This document shows positions 8,472-17,160 of a DNA stretch of 64,000 nt, one piece after another. Source of the DNA: Paenibacillus alvei DSM 29 (GTDB lineage Bacteria; Bacillota; Bacilli; Paenibacillales; Paenibacillaceae); the NCBI RefSeq assembly GCF_000293805.1, contig NZ_AMBZ01000010.1:1-64000 (forward strand), written 5' to 3'. The first letter of the stretch is position 1. Every line of letters starts with the position of its first letter. The position numbers and the translations under genes were made by a program. The notes beneath the pieces were generated by a model. That model was not told the DNA's origin, searched no databases, and saw only the letters and a program-made list of their open reading frames with translations.

Positions 8472-8497
8472 GACAATTATGTATCATTGTCATTATA
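8472..8497 (-). promoter_or_regulatory. Putative promoter with inverted-repeat operator
   Basis: On the minus strand TATAAT (8497-8492) precedes the Spo0E-like gene. Directly downstream GACAAT (8472-8477) and ATTGTC (8486-8491) form a 6-base inverted repeat with an 8-base spacer. Its place over the start of transcription suits an operator. Which regulator binds is unknown, and no clear -35 box was seen. Confidence 0.4.
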
Positions 8498-8583
8498 TAA
8501 CATTCTGCTTATTTCACTATGTTTCTCTAAAATAAGATATATTCGACGCTCTTCAACATTTGTTGCGATGCGTACTAGACAAC

Positions 8584-8610
8584 AAAAAAGGACGCTAACG
8601 ATTAGCGTCC
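8584..8610 (-). terminator. Terminator of the regulator-propeptide pair
   Basis: GGACGCTAA (8590-8598) pairs with TTAGCGTCC (8602-8610) around a 3-base loop. On the minus strand it is followed by six T. It closes the unit 10075-8630. Confidence 0.9.
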
Positions 8611-8629
8611 TCGTCTCTTACATTATTTC

Positions 8630-8797
8630 TTACCAAGGTATGTCGACATCATGACCTCCACCAAACATGACGACATAATGAACTGAAGTCTTGGCCGCTT
8701 GACACTTTACATCAGAGAGACCATTGGCAATCGAAGGAATTAACAACATTGATGCCATTAACAACGAAGCACACAATGTAATAATCTTTTTTTTCAT
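8630..8797 (-). CDS. Secreted signalling propeptide candidate, 55 aa (AloP/Phr-like)
   Basis: A 55-codon frame begins at ATG 8797, 12 bases after the stop of the regulator and behind GGAGG. It starts with a KKK cluster and a hydrophobic export segment (residues ~5-24), with possible cleavage near PSIANG or CQA. A short polar tail ends in HYVVMFGGGHDVDIPW. Length, layout and position directly after an XRE-TPR regulator, with the pair closed by one terminator, are the hallmarks of RRNPP-type receptor/propeptide pairs. Examples are PlcR-PapR, NprR-NprX and the AloR-AloP pairs of Paenibacillus polymyxa. The mature peptide would come from the tail, be re-imported, and bind the TPR part of its neighbour. 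The sequence shows the layout; the signalling role is inferred from it. Confidence 0.75.
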   Translation of the reverse strand: MKKKIITLCASLLMASMLLIPSIANGLSDVKCQAAKTSVHYVVMFGGGHDVDIPW

Positions 8798-8809
8798 ACA
8801 AGATTCCTC

Positions 8810-10075
8810 CTAGTTTTTCAGCTCAGCGAACAACGCACTAAGCTTTTTCATCATTTCAAAATCATCTTCAAATGACTTCATGTGTTCAAAGATAAGCTCC
8901 AAGCATTCATAAATTTGCTTATGCTCACTTAAATCGGCAAATATTTTGGCGCTATCAACAAAATTTTCAATGGCCTCTTTCTTTCGATCCAGTTCCAGCA
9001 AATACTTCCCCTTGTTTACAAAATAATGCGCGCGGCCTGAAATGGAGACAGGTGTGTTCGAGCTCTGAGCCAAAAATTCACTTTCACGTTGGATCAGTTC
9101 ACCAGCTGCTTCCATATCATTATTGTTGCAATATATTTCAAGTAACGAGTTTACGATATTCAATTTGTATGAAGAAATATCCAAGCACTTCTGTAACTGA
9201 GACGTCGCTAATTCAATGTTACCCTTTTGTTCATTGAGCTTTGCTGTCATGAAATCTACATTTTCCTTTACAAATGAAAAGCTAAACAAACTAAATATTT
9301 TCAAATACTTTTCTGCCATCTCATATTGTTCTAGACGGTAGTAAGAATTACAAATACCTAAAGTAGAGTAGGCACTAAAACTGCTTTCGGCATCTTCTTC
9401 AATAATAGCCTTCTTGCATAGCTCAATACACTCGTCAAAACGCTTTAAATTATACGCATGGATACCTAGCTTGTAATATAAAGTTGCTTTTTCCTCACGA
9501 GAAAGAAATTCGACATAATGGAGCACATACTGCCCGGATTGATAAGTTGCCTCCATTTTCGAGAAATCGTCCCGTTCAATTAAATACTTATGTAAAGTTC
9601 CTCTCGCAACAAAGCGCTGAATTCCATGACTTCTTGCATAGGTAATAACGATGTTCAGTAATGAGAGCTTTAGCTCATTATCGTTCGCTATTTCTTGAAT
9701 CACATGGAAGAGCTTGTCCAACAGAACTTCGCTTTCTTCATTGCGGGATGCAAGTAAATTGGAAGCTATCTCGGCTGACAAGGAGTAGTCCCCACTCGAT
9801 GTTGAATTATGCAATAATCCGAACCAAGTGTCTGAACGATGGTCAGTCAAAGACAAGGCATCGATCACTTCGCGCAGCGGAACGTTCAAAACGGAAATAA
9901 TGGGTTGTATGGTCGCGTAATCAGGCCGTTTAATGTCCCCATTCTCAATCTTGGAGATGCTGCCTCGGTTAATTTGTGTCAACTCCGCTAATTTCGCTTG
10001 CGTCATTGAGCGTTCATACCGATAACGTTGTATCAATTCTCCTAATGTCGAATAAACAGCACTGACAGAACCCAC
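8810..10075 (-). CDS. XRE-TPR peptide-sensing regulator (AloR/RRNPP-like)
   Basis: This 421-residue protein begins at GTG 10075, 7 bases behind AAGGAGG. Residues ~12-65 are an XRE helix-turn-helix (ERSMTQAKLAELTQINRGS). Residues ~110-400 are helical TPR-like repeats (ATLYYKLGIHAYNLKRFDEC, YRLEQYEMAEKYL), as in RRNPP quorum-sensing receptors. Unlike its neighbour at 5807-7135 it has no Spo0E-like end. The propeptide gene follows 12 bases after the stop and shares the terminator, so receptor and signal are made together. TATAAT (10124-10119, minus strand) is a possible -10 box. Targets are unknown; the operator-like repeat at 8472-8491 is one candidate. Confidence 0.85.
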   Translation of the reverse strand: MGSVSAVYSTLGELIQRYRYERSMTQAKLAELTQINRGSISKIENGDIKRPDYATIQPIISVLNVPLREVIDALSLTDHRSDTWFGLLHNSTSSGDYSLSAEIASNLLASRNEESEVLLDKLFHVIQEIANDNELKLSLLNIVITYARSHGIQRFVARGTLHKYLIERDDFSKMEATYQSGQYVLHYVEFLSREEKATLYYKLGIHAYNLKRFDECIELCKKAIIEEDAESSFSAYSTLGICNSYYRLEQYEMAEKYLKIFSLFSFSFVKENVDFMTAKLNEQKGNIELATSQLQKCLDISSYKLNIVNSLLEIYCNNNDMEAAGELIQRESEFLAQSSNTPVSISGRAHYFVNKGKYLLELDRKKEAIENFVDSAKIFADLSEHKQIYECLELIFEHMKSFEDDFEMMKKLSALFAELKN

Positions 10076-10304
10076 TCCATCACCTCCTTATTATGGAATT
10101 TCTTGTCTATATTCTATCATTATATATATCTCTTGTAAATCCCTCACTATCCAACAAAATTAATATTTATTCGACTCCTTCCATCTAACAGGAAAGGCAA
10201 ATTAGCGAACATGTTTTGTCGATAGTCTCGTGTTGATCCTTGTCGTTCCCGAGCAGCTTCCCTATACCGTTAAGCATAGCAAAGTTTGTACAGTCATCCA
10301 AACC

Positions 10305-10339
10305 AAAAAAGCTGCTCGGGCCCGTATGCCCAAAACAGC
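10305..10339 (-). terminator. Terminator of the AraC-family gene
   Basis: On the minus strand GCTGTTTTGGGC (10339-10328) pairs imperfectly with GCCCGAGCAGC (10321-10311), followed by six T (10310-10305). A second CCGAGCAGCTT copy near 10229 could form an alternative long hairpin. Confidence 0.7.
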
Positions 10340-10351
10340 TTAATGATGATC

Positions 10352-11137
10352 TTATCGAATTTCAGACGGACTCCGTCCTGTATATTGCTTGAATTGGCGG
10401 CTGAAGAAGAAGATGTCCCGATATCCTAATGCATCCGCCACTTCCGTCACATTCATGCCCGCATGGTGCAGCAGATGCTCCGCACGTTCAATCCGAGAAC
10501 GAATAATATAGGTTTGTACAGACATCCCGATCAGCTCTTTAAATTTCACAGAGAAATAACGCGGGGATAATTGTGCTCGCTTTGCCAAATGCTGAATGCG
10601 ATGGTTTGCACCTGGATTTTGCCTGATGTAATTGGCGATTTCGTGAATGGATTCCGCAAGCTGATGACTTGTTTTCCGCTCATCCGGCTCTTCCTTGTCT
10701 CCACGCAGCAAATGAATCATCAATTGCTTCAGCACAAGCTGTGCTTCCACTTCCGCCCCATACGTATCCCGCAGGAACAAGCGCACATATCTAGCAAGCA
10801 AGTGCTCGAAGTCAACCGTTTCATGCAGTTCTCTATACGGCACCGGAATGTCTGATAAGGACGCATCCACATCAAAATGAATATAAGTTAATGTCAACGG
10901 CTTTTGCGGATTATGTGTTGCAGACGTGTGATCGCCTGGCCGGAACAAGAAGCAGCTCCCTTTGCGAATCTCATAGGCTTCGCCGTTCAGAGTCAGCTCC
11001 CCTTCCCCGCTCCATACATAGAACAGGTCGTAGTTCGGCATTGGCTTCTCTCGCTTTTGCCATTTCCAATTCGGTTCACATGTAATCTTGGCACACGCCG
11101 GCTTCAGAACGTATTGTGTTGGTGATGCTTGTAACAC
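10352..11137 (-). CDS. AraC-family transcriptional regulator
   Basis: The 261-residue protein has an N-terminal cupin-like sensing domain (about residues 30-95; GEGELTLNGEAYEIRKGSCF, FRPGDHTSATHN). Its C-terminal double helix-turn-helix (about 165-258) ends in the AraC signature GYRDIFFFSRQFKQYTGRSP. This layout is typical of Firmicutes regulators of sugar or polysaccharide use. It is a single gene with its own terminator and no adjacent sugar genes, so the effector and targets cannot be named. Confidence 0.9.
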   Translation of the reverse strand: MLQASPTQYVLKPACAKITCEPNWKWQKREKPMPNYDLFYVWSGEGELTLNGEAYEIRKGSCFLFRPGDHTSATHNPQKPLTLTYIHFDVDASLSDIPVPYRELHETVDFEHLLARYVRLFLRDTYGAEVEAQLVLKQLMIHLLRGDKEEPDERKTSHQLAESIHEIANYIRQNPGANHRIQHLAKRAQLSPRYFSVKFKELIGMSVQTYIIRSRIERAEHLLHHAGMNVTEVADALGYRDIFFFSRQFKQYTGRSPSEIR

Positions 11138-11360
11138 GGTAGTGCCCCCTTCTTTCTCTCTAACATGGTCTCTACTCCGTCATATTAAGTCAATTTCATG
11201 TAGGATTGCTCGAAAAATTTGCACTATTTCACTATAGTACCATCACTTTTGCAAAATTTGAACCTCATTCTTAATCTCCAGACAGAATTCAAATGCGCGT
11301 CGCCTACTTCCTATAGGTAATGATAACCAATTCATCGTGACGAATGAAGAGCCAAAATGC

Positions 11361-11366
11361 TATAAT
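11361..11366 (+). promoter_or_regulatory. Possible -10 box of the aminotransferase gene
   Basis: A perfect TATAAT lies 68 bases before the start codon in the ~295-base gap between two divergent genes. No convincing -35 box was seen at 17 bases. Apart from this the gap shows nothing. Confidence 0.4.
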
Positions 11367-11433
11367 AAAAAAGTTATTTACAGGGCGTGTTCAATACATA
11401 CATTGAACGAACCCTTACAATGATGGTGGAAGG

Positions 11434-12741
11434 ATGGACGCCATGAACCAACTGGCTCAACAATTGAACGAAACAATTCAACAGCACAATCCGAACATTT
11501 ATGCCATGCTCTCCCGACTCGCACAGCAAATCTACTTCCCGAAAGAAGGGATTTTGAGTCAATCGGCTGAAGCGAAAAGCAAAGCAAAAGCGGCGTTCAA
11601 TGCCACGATAGGCATCGCAACAGAAGGCGGCACTCCAATGCATCTTAGCGTCATCCAGGATACACTGTCCGCTTATGCCCCTGCCGATATCTATCCCTAT
11701 GCACCGCCAGCGGGCAAGCCTGAACTGCGCAAGGCATGGAAGGAAAAAATGCTTAAGGAAAACCCATCATTGCTTAATGCGACAATTAGCAATCCAATTG
11801 TGACGAATGCATTGACCCACGGTCTAAGCATTGTGGCCGATCTGTTCGCAGATGAAGGCGATGTCGTTGTTCTGCCGGAGAAGAACTGGGAGAATTACGA
11901 GCTTACATTTGGCATTCGCCGCAATGCAGAGATGGTTTATTATCCGTTATATAATGACGACTGGAAGTTCAACAGTACAGGACTGCGTGACGCTTTGCTT
12001 GCAAATAAGGACAAGGGCAAGGCAATCGTCGTGCTGAACTTCCCGAACAACCCTACCGGCTATACACCTGGAAGAGAAGAGGGCGAGCAAATTGTCGCAG
12101 CCTTGCTCGAAGCGGCAGAAGCAGGCATGCGTCTTGTCGTAGTAACCGATGATGCGTACTTCGGTCTCTTCTTCGAAGATTCTATGCACGAATCCTTATT
12201 CGGAAGATTGGCTTCTCTTCATCCGAACGTGCTTCCAATTAAGGTCGACGGGGCTACGAAAGAAGAGTATGTATGGGGCTTCCGTGTAGGCTTCATTACG
12301 TATGCGGCTGAATCCGAAGCTTTACTCTCTGCCTTGGAGCAGAAGACAATCGGCATCATCCGTGCTACCATTTCCAGCGGGCCTCACCCTTCGCAGACTT
12401 TCGTACTTCATGCCCTTCAATCTGCTGATTATGAATCGCAAAAGCAAGCGAAATTCGATCTGATGAAGGCACGCGCGAACAAAGTGAAGGAGCTGCTTGA
12501 CAGCGGCAAGTACGGAGACAAGTTGAGCTATTATCCGTTCAACTCCGGGTACTTTATGTGCTTGAAGCTTCATAATGTCAACGCCGAAGCCCTGCGCTTG
12601 CACCTGCTTGAGCAATATGGCGTCGGTACGATCGCACTCGGTGAAACGGATTTGCGTGTTGCATTCTCCTGCATAGAAGAAGATCAATTAGAGCAATTAT
12701 TTGATATGATCTATCAAGGTGTGCTTGATTTAACGAAATAA
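11434..12741 (+). CDS. Class I/II PLP-dependent aminotransferase
   Basis: This 435-residue fold-type I aminotransferase moves an amino group between an amino acid and a 2-oxo acid. The phosphate-binding and aromatic region NALTHGLSIVADLFADEGD lies near residue 130, NFPNNPTGY near 205, and DDAYFGLFFED near 245. The Schiff-base lysine is K276 in GATKEEYVWGFRVGF, followed by the conserved Arg-Gly turn. A C-terminal arginine for the substrate carboxylate fits DLRVAFSCIEE. The family also includes aspartate/tyrosine and LL-DAP aminotransferases; substrate is not clear from sequence. A second in-frame ATG (11443) could also be used. It is a single gene with a terminator at 12788. Confidence 0.88.
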   Translation: MDAMNQLAQQLNETIQQHNPNIYAMLSRLAQQIYFPKEGILSQSAEAKSKAKAAFNATIGIATEGGTPMHLSVIQDTLSAYAPADIYPYAPPAGKPELRKAWKEKMLKENPSLLNATISNPIVTNALTHGLSIVADLFADEGDVVVLPEKNWENYELTFGIRRNAEMVYYPLYNDDWKFNSTGLRDALLANKDKGKAIVVLNFPNNPTGYTPGREEGEQIVAALLEAAEAGMRLVVVTDDAYFGLFFEDSMHESLFGRLASLHPNVLPIKVDGATKEEYVWGFRVGFITYAAESEALLSALEQKTIGIIRATISSGPHPSQTFVLHALQSADYESQKQAKFDLMKARANKVKELLDSGKYGDKLSYYPFNSGYFMCLKLHNVNAEALRLHLLEQYGVGTIALGETDLRVAFSCIEEDQLEQLFDMIYQGVLDLTK

Positions 12742-12787
12742 TAAGGGACTTGAGCAATCGCCAAATACCTATATCGTATAACGAATA

Positions 12788-12831
12788 GAGCCGTCGAGGG
12801 AGTGTAACAACTTCATCGGCGGTTCTTTTTT
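12788..12831 (+). terminator. Terminator of the aminotransferase gene
   Basis: GAGCCGTCGA (12788-12797) pairs with TCGGCGGTTC (12816-12825), with G-U pairs, followed by six T. Confidence 0.8.
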
Positions 12832-12983
12832 AAGTTCCCTCAGATTTCCCGCCTATTTGACATCCCCTAGTAAAATGAAGTTTTCCTCTAAAAAAATGAA
12901 GCAATGCGAAATATCACTCCCCAAGCCTATCATTTTATGTTACAATCTTCCAATGTTGCGTATTTGTTCATATAAAAAGGGGG

Positions 12984-15184
12984 ATGTCCATGCGATTCAT
13001 CGAAACATCGCCATTTGCAACCGCTGATATGACCTCTAACGAATTACTCTTTTGCGGCAAAGCAGATATTCAGGACGATGCCACATTGTCTGAACGCTGG
13101 CTGCTGATTTCCAAAGATGAGATCTTCATATGTACTTCTTCAGGGAAATTGGTAAGACATGTTCTTGTAAGCGCTGTCAACAATTGCAGAACGAGTGATT
13201 CGATTGGTGGGTCACAGCTTATTGCAGATACCGAGAACGGGGCAGTTGTCCTCGTTCGATACACGTCGATGCAAAATGCGAAGTTCGCTTATGCCTGCCG
13301 GCTGCTGCAAGCACTTATCAAGGAGGAGGAGCTTCCTATACCGTCTGCTGACGACCTGCCTAAACGCTGCAGCAAGTGCGGGGTTCAGCTCATCAATCAC
13401 TATGCCAATTGTCCTCGCTGTACCGACAAAGTAAAGGCGTTCAAGCGTGTCTTAGAATATGCCAAGCCATTTAAAAAATGGGTGGGGATTACTTCACTGC
13501 TTGTTATCGTCACGACCTTAATTGAACTTATCCCGCCTTACCTCACAAAAATTATTGTAGATGATGTTTTGCAGCCAACCCATCCTGCTGCATCCCTGCT
13601 TGCATTCGTTCTAATGCTTGGTCTTGTCCAGCTTACCCTGTCGGCCATGACAACAATTCGCGGCTATATTGGCGTCCACACCGGAAGCAAGCTGATGCAC
13701 AACATTCGTGAAGATGTATCTCGTTCCCTTATGAGGCTGTCGTTAGGCTACTTCGACCGCCGCCAGACATCACAATTTATCGGTCGAGTCAATCATGACG
13801 CAGAGGCACTCAACCAATTTTTAAATGAAGGGATCATATGGGTATCCAGCCAAGTGCTGCTTATTATATCGATTTTTATGATGATGGGCTCATTAGATTG
13901 GCAGTTAACATTGCTCGCACTCCTTCCTGCCCCGATTATCATGTTTTTCTCGTTTGTCATTTGGCCGATTACTCATCAACGCTGGTATATGCATTCGAGA
14001 GCCCTCTATCATGTCAATACAATCGTTGGGGATACCTTACAGGGCATTCGGGTAGTGAAGGCATTCGGTCAAGAAAAGAAGGAACGCGGCCGCTATAGTG
14101 AAGCGAATGATGCGCTGATGAGGCAAACGATCCGGGTCAACAGCCTTTGGGCGGGCATCTCTCCCTTTTTTTACTCATTTTTCAATCTGGATTGCTGCTT
14201 GTCTGGTACGTGGGCGGGCAATCTGTACTCGGACAGGAAATGACACTAGGAACACTTATGGCGTTCATAGGATACATGGGGATGTTCTTCGGACCGCTTC
14301 GCTGGTTCAGCCAAGCCGTAAATTGGACCAGCCGTGCGTTCGCCGCAGCAGGCCGTATTTTTGAAATTATCGATACGAAACCGGAAGTCCCGGATCACGA
14401 ACAGGCATTGGCTTTGCCATACGTATACGGCGAGGTGAAGTTTGAAAACGTCAGCTATGGCTATGAGAAGCATCGGCCTGTTTTGAAGGAAATTTCATTT
14501 ACTGTACAGCCTGGGGAAATGATCGGCATCGTCGGCCATTCGGGAGCAGGCAAGTCTACACTCATCCATCTTCTCTGCCGCTTCTATGATCCGGACAATG
14601 GCACGATACGTATTGATGGAACAGATATTAAGGACATGAAGCAGGATAGCTTGCGCCAGCATATTGGCGTCGTCCTGCAGGAGACCTTCCTATTCGACGG
14701 TTCTGTAGCCCAAAATATAGCCTATGCCAAGCCTGACGCAACACCGGCTGAAATCATGCGGGCTGCTAAAATCGCAAATGCACACGACTTTATCATCCGT
14801 ATGCCGGACGGATACGATACACGTGTCGGGGAACGAGGAACCCGCTTGTCTGGCGGCGAGATGCAGCGCATTGCTATCGCCCGCGCCATTCTTCATGACC
14901 CCGCGATCCTCATTCTTGACGAAGCTACTGCTTCCGTCGATACCGCTACTGAACGCCAAATTCAAGAGGCCATGATGCGGCTGATTTGTGGCCGGACGAC
15001 CTTTGCCATTGCACATCGCTTGTCCACGCTTCGCCATGCGAATCGCATCATCGTGCTGGATCAAGGCAAGCTGGTCGAGGCCGGTTCCCATGAGCAGCTT
15101 CTCGCTCAAAATGGGGTGTATGCGAAGCTTGTACAAGCTCAGCAGGAAATGTTTGAAATGAAAGGGGAGTATCTCTTTGCCTGA
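12984..15184 (+). pseudogene. ABC exporter with N-terminal zinc-ribbon extension, frameshifted
   Basis: Two overlapping frames (12984-14243 and 14147-15184) together make one full half-size ABC exporter of about 730 residues. The first ~160 residues are a cytosolic extension with a zinc ribbon (CSKCGVQLINHYANCPRC, about 128-146). Six membrane spans follow, then an ATPase domain with Walker A GHSGAGKST, signature LSGGEMQRIAIARA and Walker B ILILDEATA. The break lies at a T7 run (14166-14172). With one more T the reading SPFFLLIFQSGLLLVWYVGG restores the sixth span. Start ATG 12990 has the best distance to GGGGG, although 12984 is also possible. The next gene is a DUF1854 protein, the known partner of such transporters. 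Either a recent mutation or a homopolymer error explains the split. Confidence 0.85.
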
Positions 15185-15686
15185 TAGCTCTATCCCATTA
15201 GTAGAAGATATCCGTTATTTGCCCTCCACCGTATCTTTTCGCCATACCGAAGGAGGAGTGCTGGAATTGAAAGAAGAGGACAATGTAATACCTGAAGTGT
15301 CGATATATCGCGCATTTCCATTCTCTCATGCCGAGTGCTACTTATCTGTTCGGGATCGCGATGGCAAGGAAATCGGCATTGTACAGGAATTGCAGCAACT
15401 GGACATGAACAGTCAAGCTGCTATCCAGCTCGAATTGAAACGAAGATACTTCATTCCGAAGGTGAACACTATCGTAAGCATACGAGAGAAGAACAATGTA
15501 TGGAAATGGGATGTCCTTACGGATAGAGGATCGTTGAGGTTTGAGCTGGAAACATTGCACGAGCATGTCCAGCCGTCCCCAGACGGCGGTATGATCCTCA
15601 TTGACAGCTTCGGTCGACGCTGTATCGTCCCGCCGGCATCTGAGCTGGACGATGGAAGCAAACGATGGTTGAATCGGCTGTTCTAA
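15177..15686 (+). CDS. DUF1854 family protein
   Basis: TTG 15177 overlaps the end of the ABC exporter by 8 bases and sits behind AAAGGGG, so the two are translated together. The 169-residue soluble, beta-rich protein (VSIYRAFPFSHAECYLSVRD, GKEIGIVQELQQLD, FELETLHEHVQP) fits the DUF1854 family. In other bacteria it accompanies this ABC transporter and has been linked to cyanophycin metabolism genes. No cyanophycin synthetase or cyanophycinase gene is in this window. Function is unknown; co-translation suggests that it works on or with the transporter. Confidence 0.8.
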   Translation: MPDSSIPLVEDIRYLPSTVSFRHTEGGVLELKEEDNVIPEVSIYRAFPFSHAECYLSVRDRDGKEIGIVQELQQLDMNSQAAIQLELKRRYFIPKVNTIVSIREKNNVWKWDVLTDRGSLRFELETLHEHVQPSPDGGMILIDSFGRRCIVPPASELDDGSKRWLNRLF

Positions 15687-15694
15687 CCGCAACA

Positions 15695-15733
15695 AAAGCC
15701 AGCGAAGGCGTGTACCCTGCCTTCACTGGCTTT
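15695..15733 (+). terminator. Terminator after the DUF1854 gene
   Basis: AAAGCCAG-C-GAAGGC (15695 on) pairs with GCCTTC-A-CTGGCTTT (15719-15733) around a short loop. It serves the plus-strand exporter operon. Confidence 0.8.
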
Positions 15734-15793
15734 GCTCATTTTCATATATCGCTCTCTTCTTGATTCATTTATGATGTAACAACATCGTCCAGA

Positions 15794-16768
15794 TTATATG
15801 GTTCGCCCTACTCCCCGGCTTAACCAGACGAAGTCAACATCTTCCCAGTCCATATCGATCTCCGGCAAGACAGGCTGCCCATCAGATTGCGACGTATTCC
15901 CTGGAACATTGACCGTTTGCTCCATTCGTATCCCTACGATCGGATAATTTCGTGTGGCGTGAACACCAAGAATTTGCTCAGCAGCTAGGCGAACATAACT
16001 CACATGCTGCTTCCAGCATCCCGCTTCATAGGGCAACAGCACCGTAAGCTGGATATCATAGCCTTGGGCTGCTAAGCGTTGTTCGGCTCGGAACAGTGCT
16101 TCTGCCTGCATGTCGATCCACTCCACAACTGTATTGGATAACATGCAATTGACCTCGCTCCCGGAATGGAGCCACTGCTTCCATTGCTTGAGCTTCAGCC
16201 ACTGCTGATGCAGGCGATGCCGCTCCATCGATCGGTCTGAGTCAGCCGCCAAGCGTTGAATCACTTCCATCCTTAGATCCAGATCAGCGATACTTGGCAG
16301 CAGCAGCACGATCGGTGCATCAAGTAAGCGCACATATCCATGTATGGCTGCATTTCGATGAAGGCTGTCCAGCATATGTTCATATTCTGCTGTCATAAGC
16401 GGGAGAAGTTTCTGAAGCGCTGCCTCCCGTTCGATGGTTGTTCCTGCAAGCAGGATCTCCCGTATCAGCCGCACACGTCCAGACTTCAATAGCAAGTAAT
16501 GACATGGCGCCAGCAGCAATTTATTGTACCCTGCTTCTGAAGCAGCTTGCACATCTTCAGGAATGTTGCAGCAGGCAATGTGTATGCTGCTGGATTTGGT
16601 CGTATTCGAAATGCCCGTGTGCTCCGTTTCCCTCCATAGCGTGCCAACATGGGGAATGTGCTGCTGTTGCAGTTCAATAACCTGAATGCTTGTCGCACTG
16701 CTGGAATTGTCATGGAACTGAGCATTCGTACCATGCCATTGCTCCGCCTGATTCGAACTAAGCTTCAA
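15794..16768 (-). CDS. Truncated PEP-utilising enzyme-like (putative PEP-binding) protein
   Basis: From TTG 16768 (behind GAGAGG, overlapping the end of the small gene before it by 11 bases) 324 residues are encoded. A longer frame to 16954 covers the small zinc-ribbon gene and is less likely. The middle resembles the C-terminal PEP/pyruvate-binding barrel of pyruvate phosphate dikinase: IREILLAGTTIEREAALQKL, then VRLLDAPIVLLLP. DMQAEALFRAEQRLAAQGYD and LLPYEAGCWKQHVSYVRLAA follow in the same order. The chain stops at DVDFVWLSRGVGRTI, where the dikinase would continue to its catalytic cysteine, and the phosphohistidine domain is absent. It should be catalytically dead for phosphotransfer, and could bind PEP or pyruvate as a sensor. 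The homology call is by eye. Confidence 0.6.
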   Translation of the reverse strand: MKLSSNQAEQWHGTNAQFHDNSSSATSIQVIELQQQHIPHVGTLWRETEHTGISNTTKSSSIHIACCNIPEDVQAASEAGYNKLLLAPCHYLLLKSGRVRLIREILLAGTTIEREAALQKLLPLMTAEYEHMLDSLHRNAAIHGYVRLLDAPIVLLLPSIADLDLRMEVIQRLAADSDRSMERHRLHQQWLKLKQWKQWLHSGSEVNCMLSNTVVEWIDMQAEALFRAEQRLAAQGYDIQLTVLLPYEAGCWKQHVSYVRLAAEQILGVHATRNYPIVGIRMEQTVNVPGNTSQSDGQPVLPEIDMDWEDVDFVWLSRGVGRTI

Positions 16769-16931
16769 TGTACTGTACCTCTCTCTCCGCCACTGCTTGC
16801 TCTTTGCAATCCCGTTTATTGCACTCCACATAGTACACGATGACTTTTTCCGTATCTTGCTCGGCAATGATCCGATCACACTTTTTGCATATAATTGTCC
16901 CGAGCAATAGCTGACGGCGTCCTTGTTCCAT
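16758..16931 (-). CDS. Small zinc-ribbon protein, SR1P (GapA-binding peptide)-like
   Basis: ATG 16931 behind GGGAGAGG opens 57 codons. The core LLLGTIICKKCDRIIAEQD with TEKVIVYYVEC has CxxC at 15-18 and further cysteines at 37 and 42, a small zinc-ribbon pattern. The GTIVCxxCxxxI...EKV...Y pattern resembles the Bacillus SR1P peptide, which binds glyceraldehyde-3-phosphate dehydrogenase GapA. The gene overlaps the PEP-binding-like gene by 11 bases, so the products are made together. A glycolysis-linked regulatory pair is an attractive but unproven reading. Confidence 0.6.
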   Translation of the reverse strand: MEQGRRQLLLGTIICKKCDRIIAEQDTEKVIVYYVECNKRDCKEQAVAEREVQYIEA

Positions 16932-17160
16932 CGGACATTCACCTCTCCCTTCATCTACATGACGGGAATCCCCTGCTGAATTCAATTGGCTGCATATTTG
17001 AAGCTGATAGCGGATTCATCCATTCCATTACCATAACTATGACGTCACAATGTATCGTATTCTTTCCCCTGCTGGTTAGTTCAAGTATGAAAGCACAAAA
17101 TAATCTTCATATACCTGCCTTTTTTCGGACATATACAGTAAAAAGGACAAAGAAGCAACG

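Noticed and set aside
5540-10075. Arbitrium-type phage lysis-lysogeny module
   Set aside because: There are no integrase, repressor or structural phage genes nearby, and the regulators sit with Spo0E-type domains, which points to host sporulation control.
15794-16954. 386-residue version of the PEP-binding-like protein
   Set aside because: The first ~62 residues are in the wrong frame over the zinc-ribbon gene, which has the better ribosome site and a conserved cysteine pattern; TTG 16768 is the preferred start.
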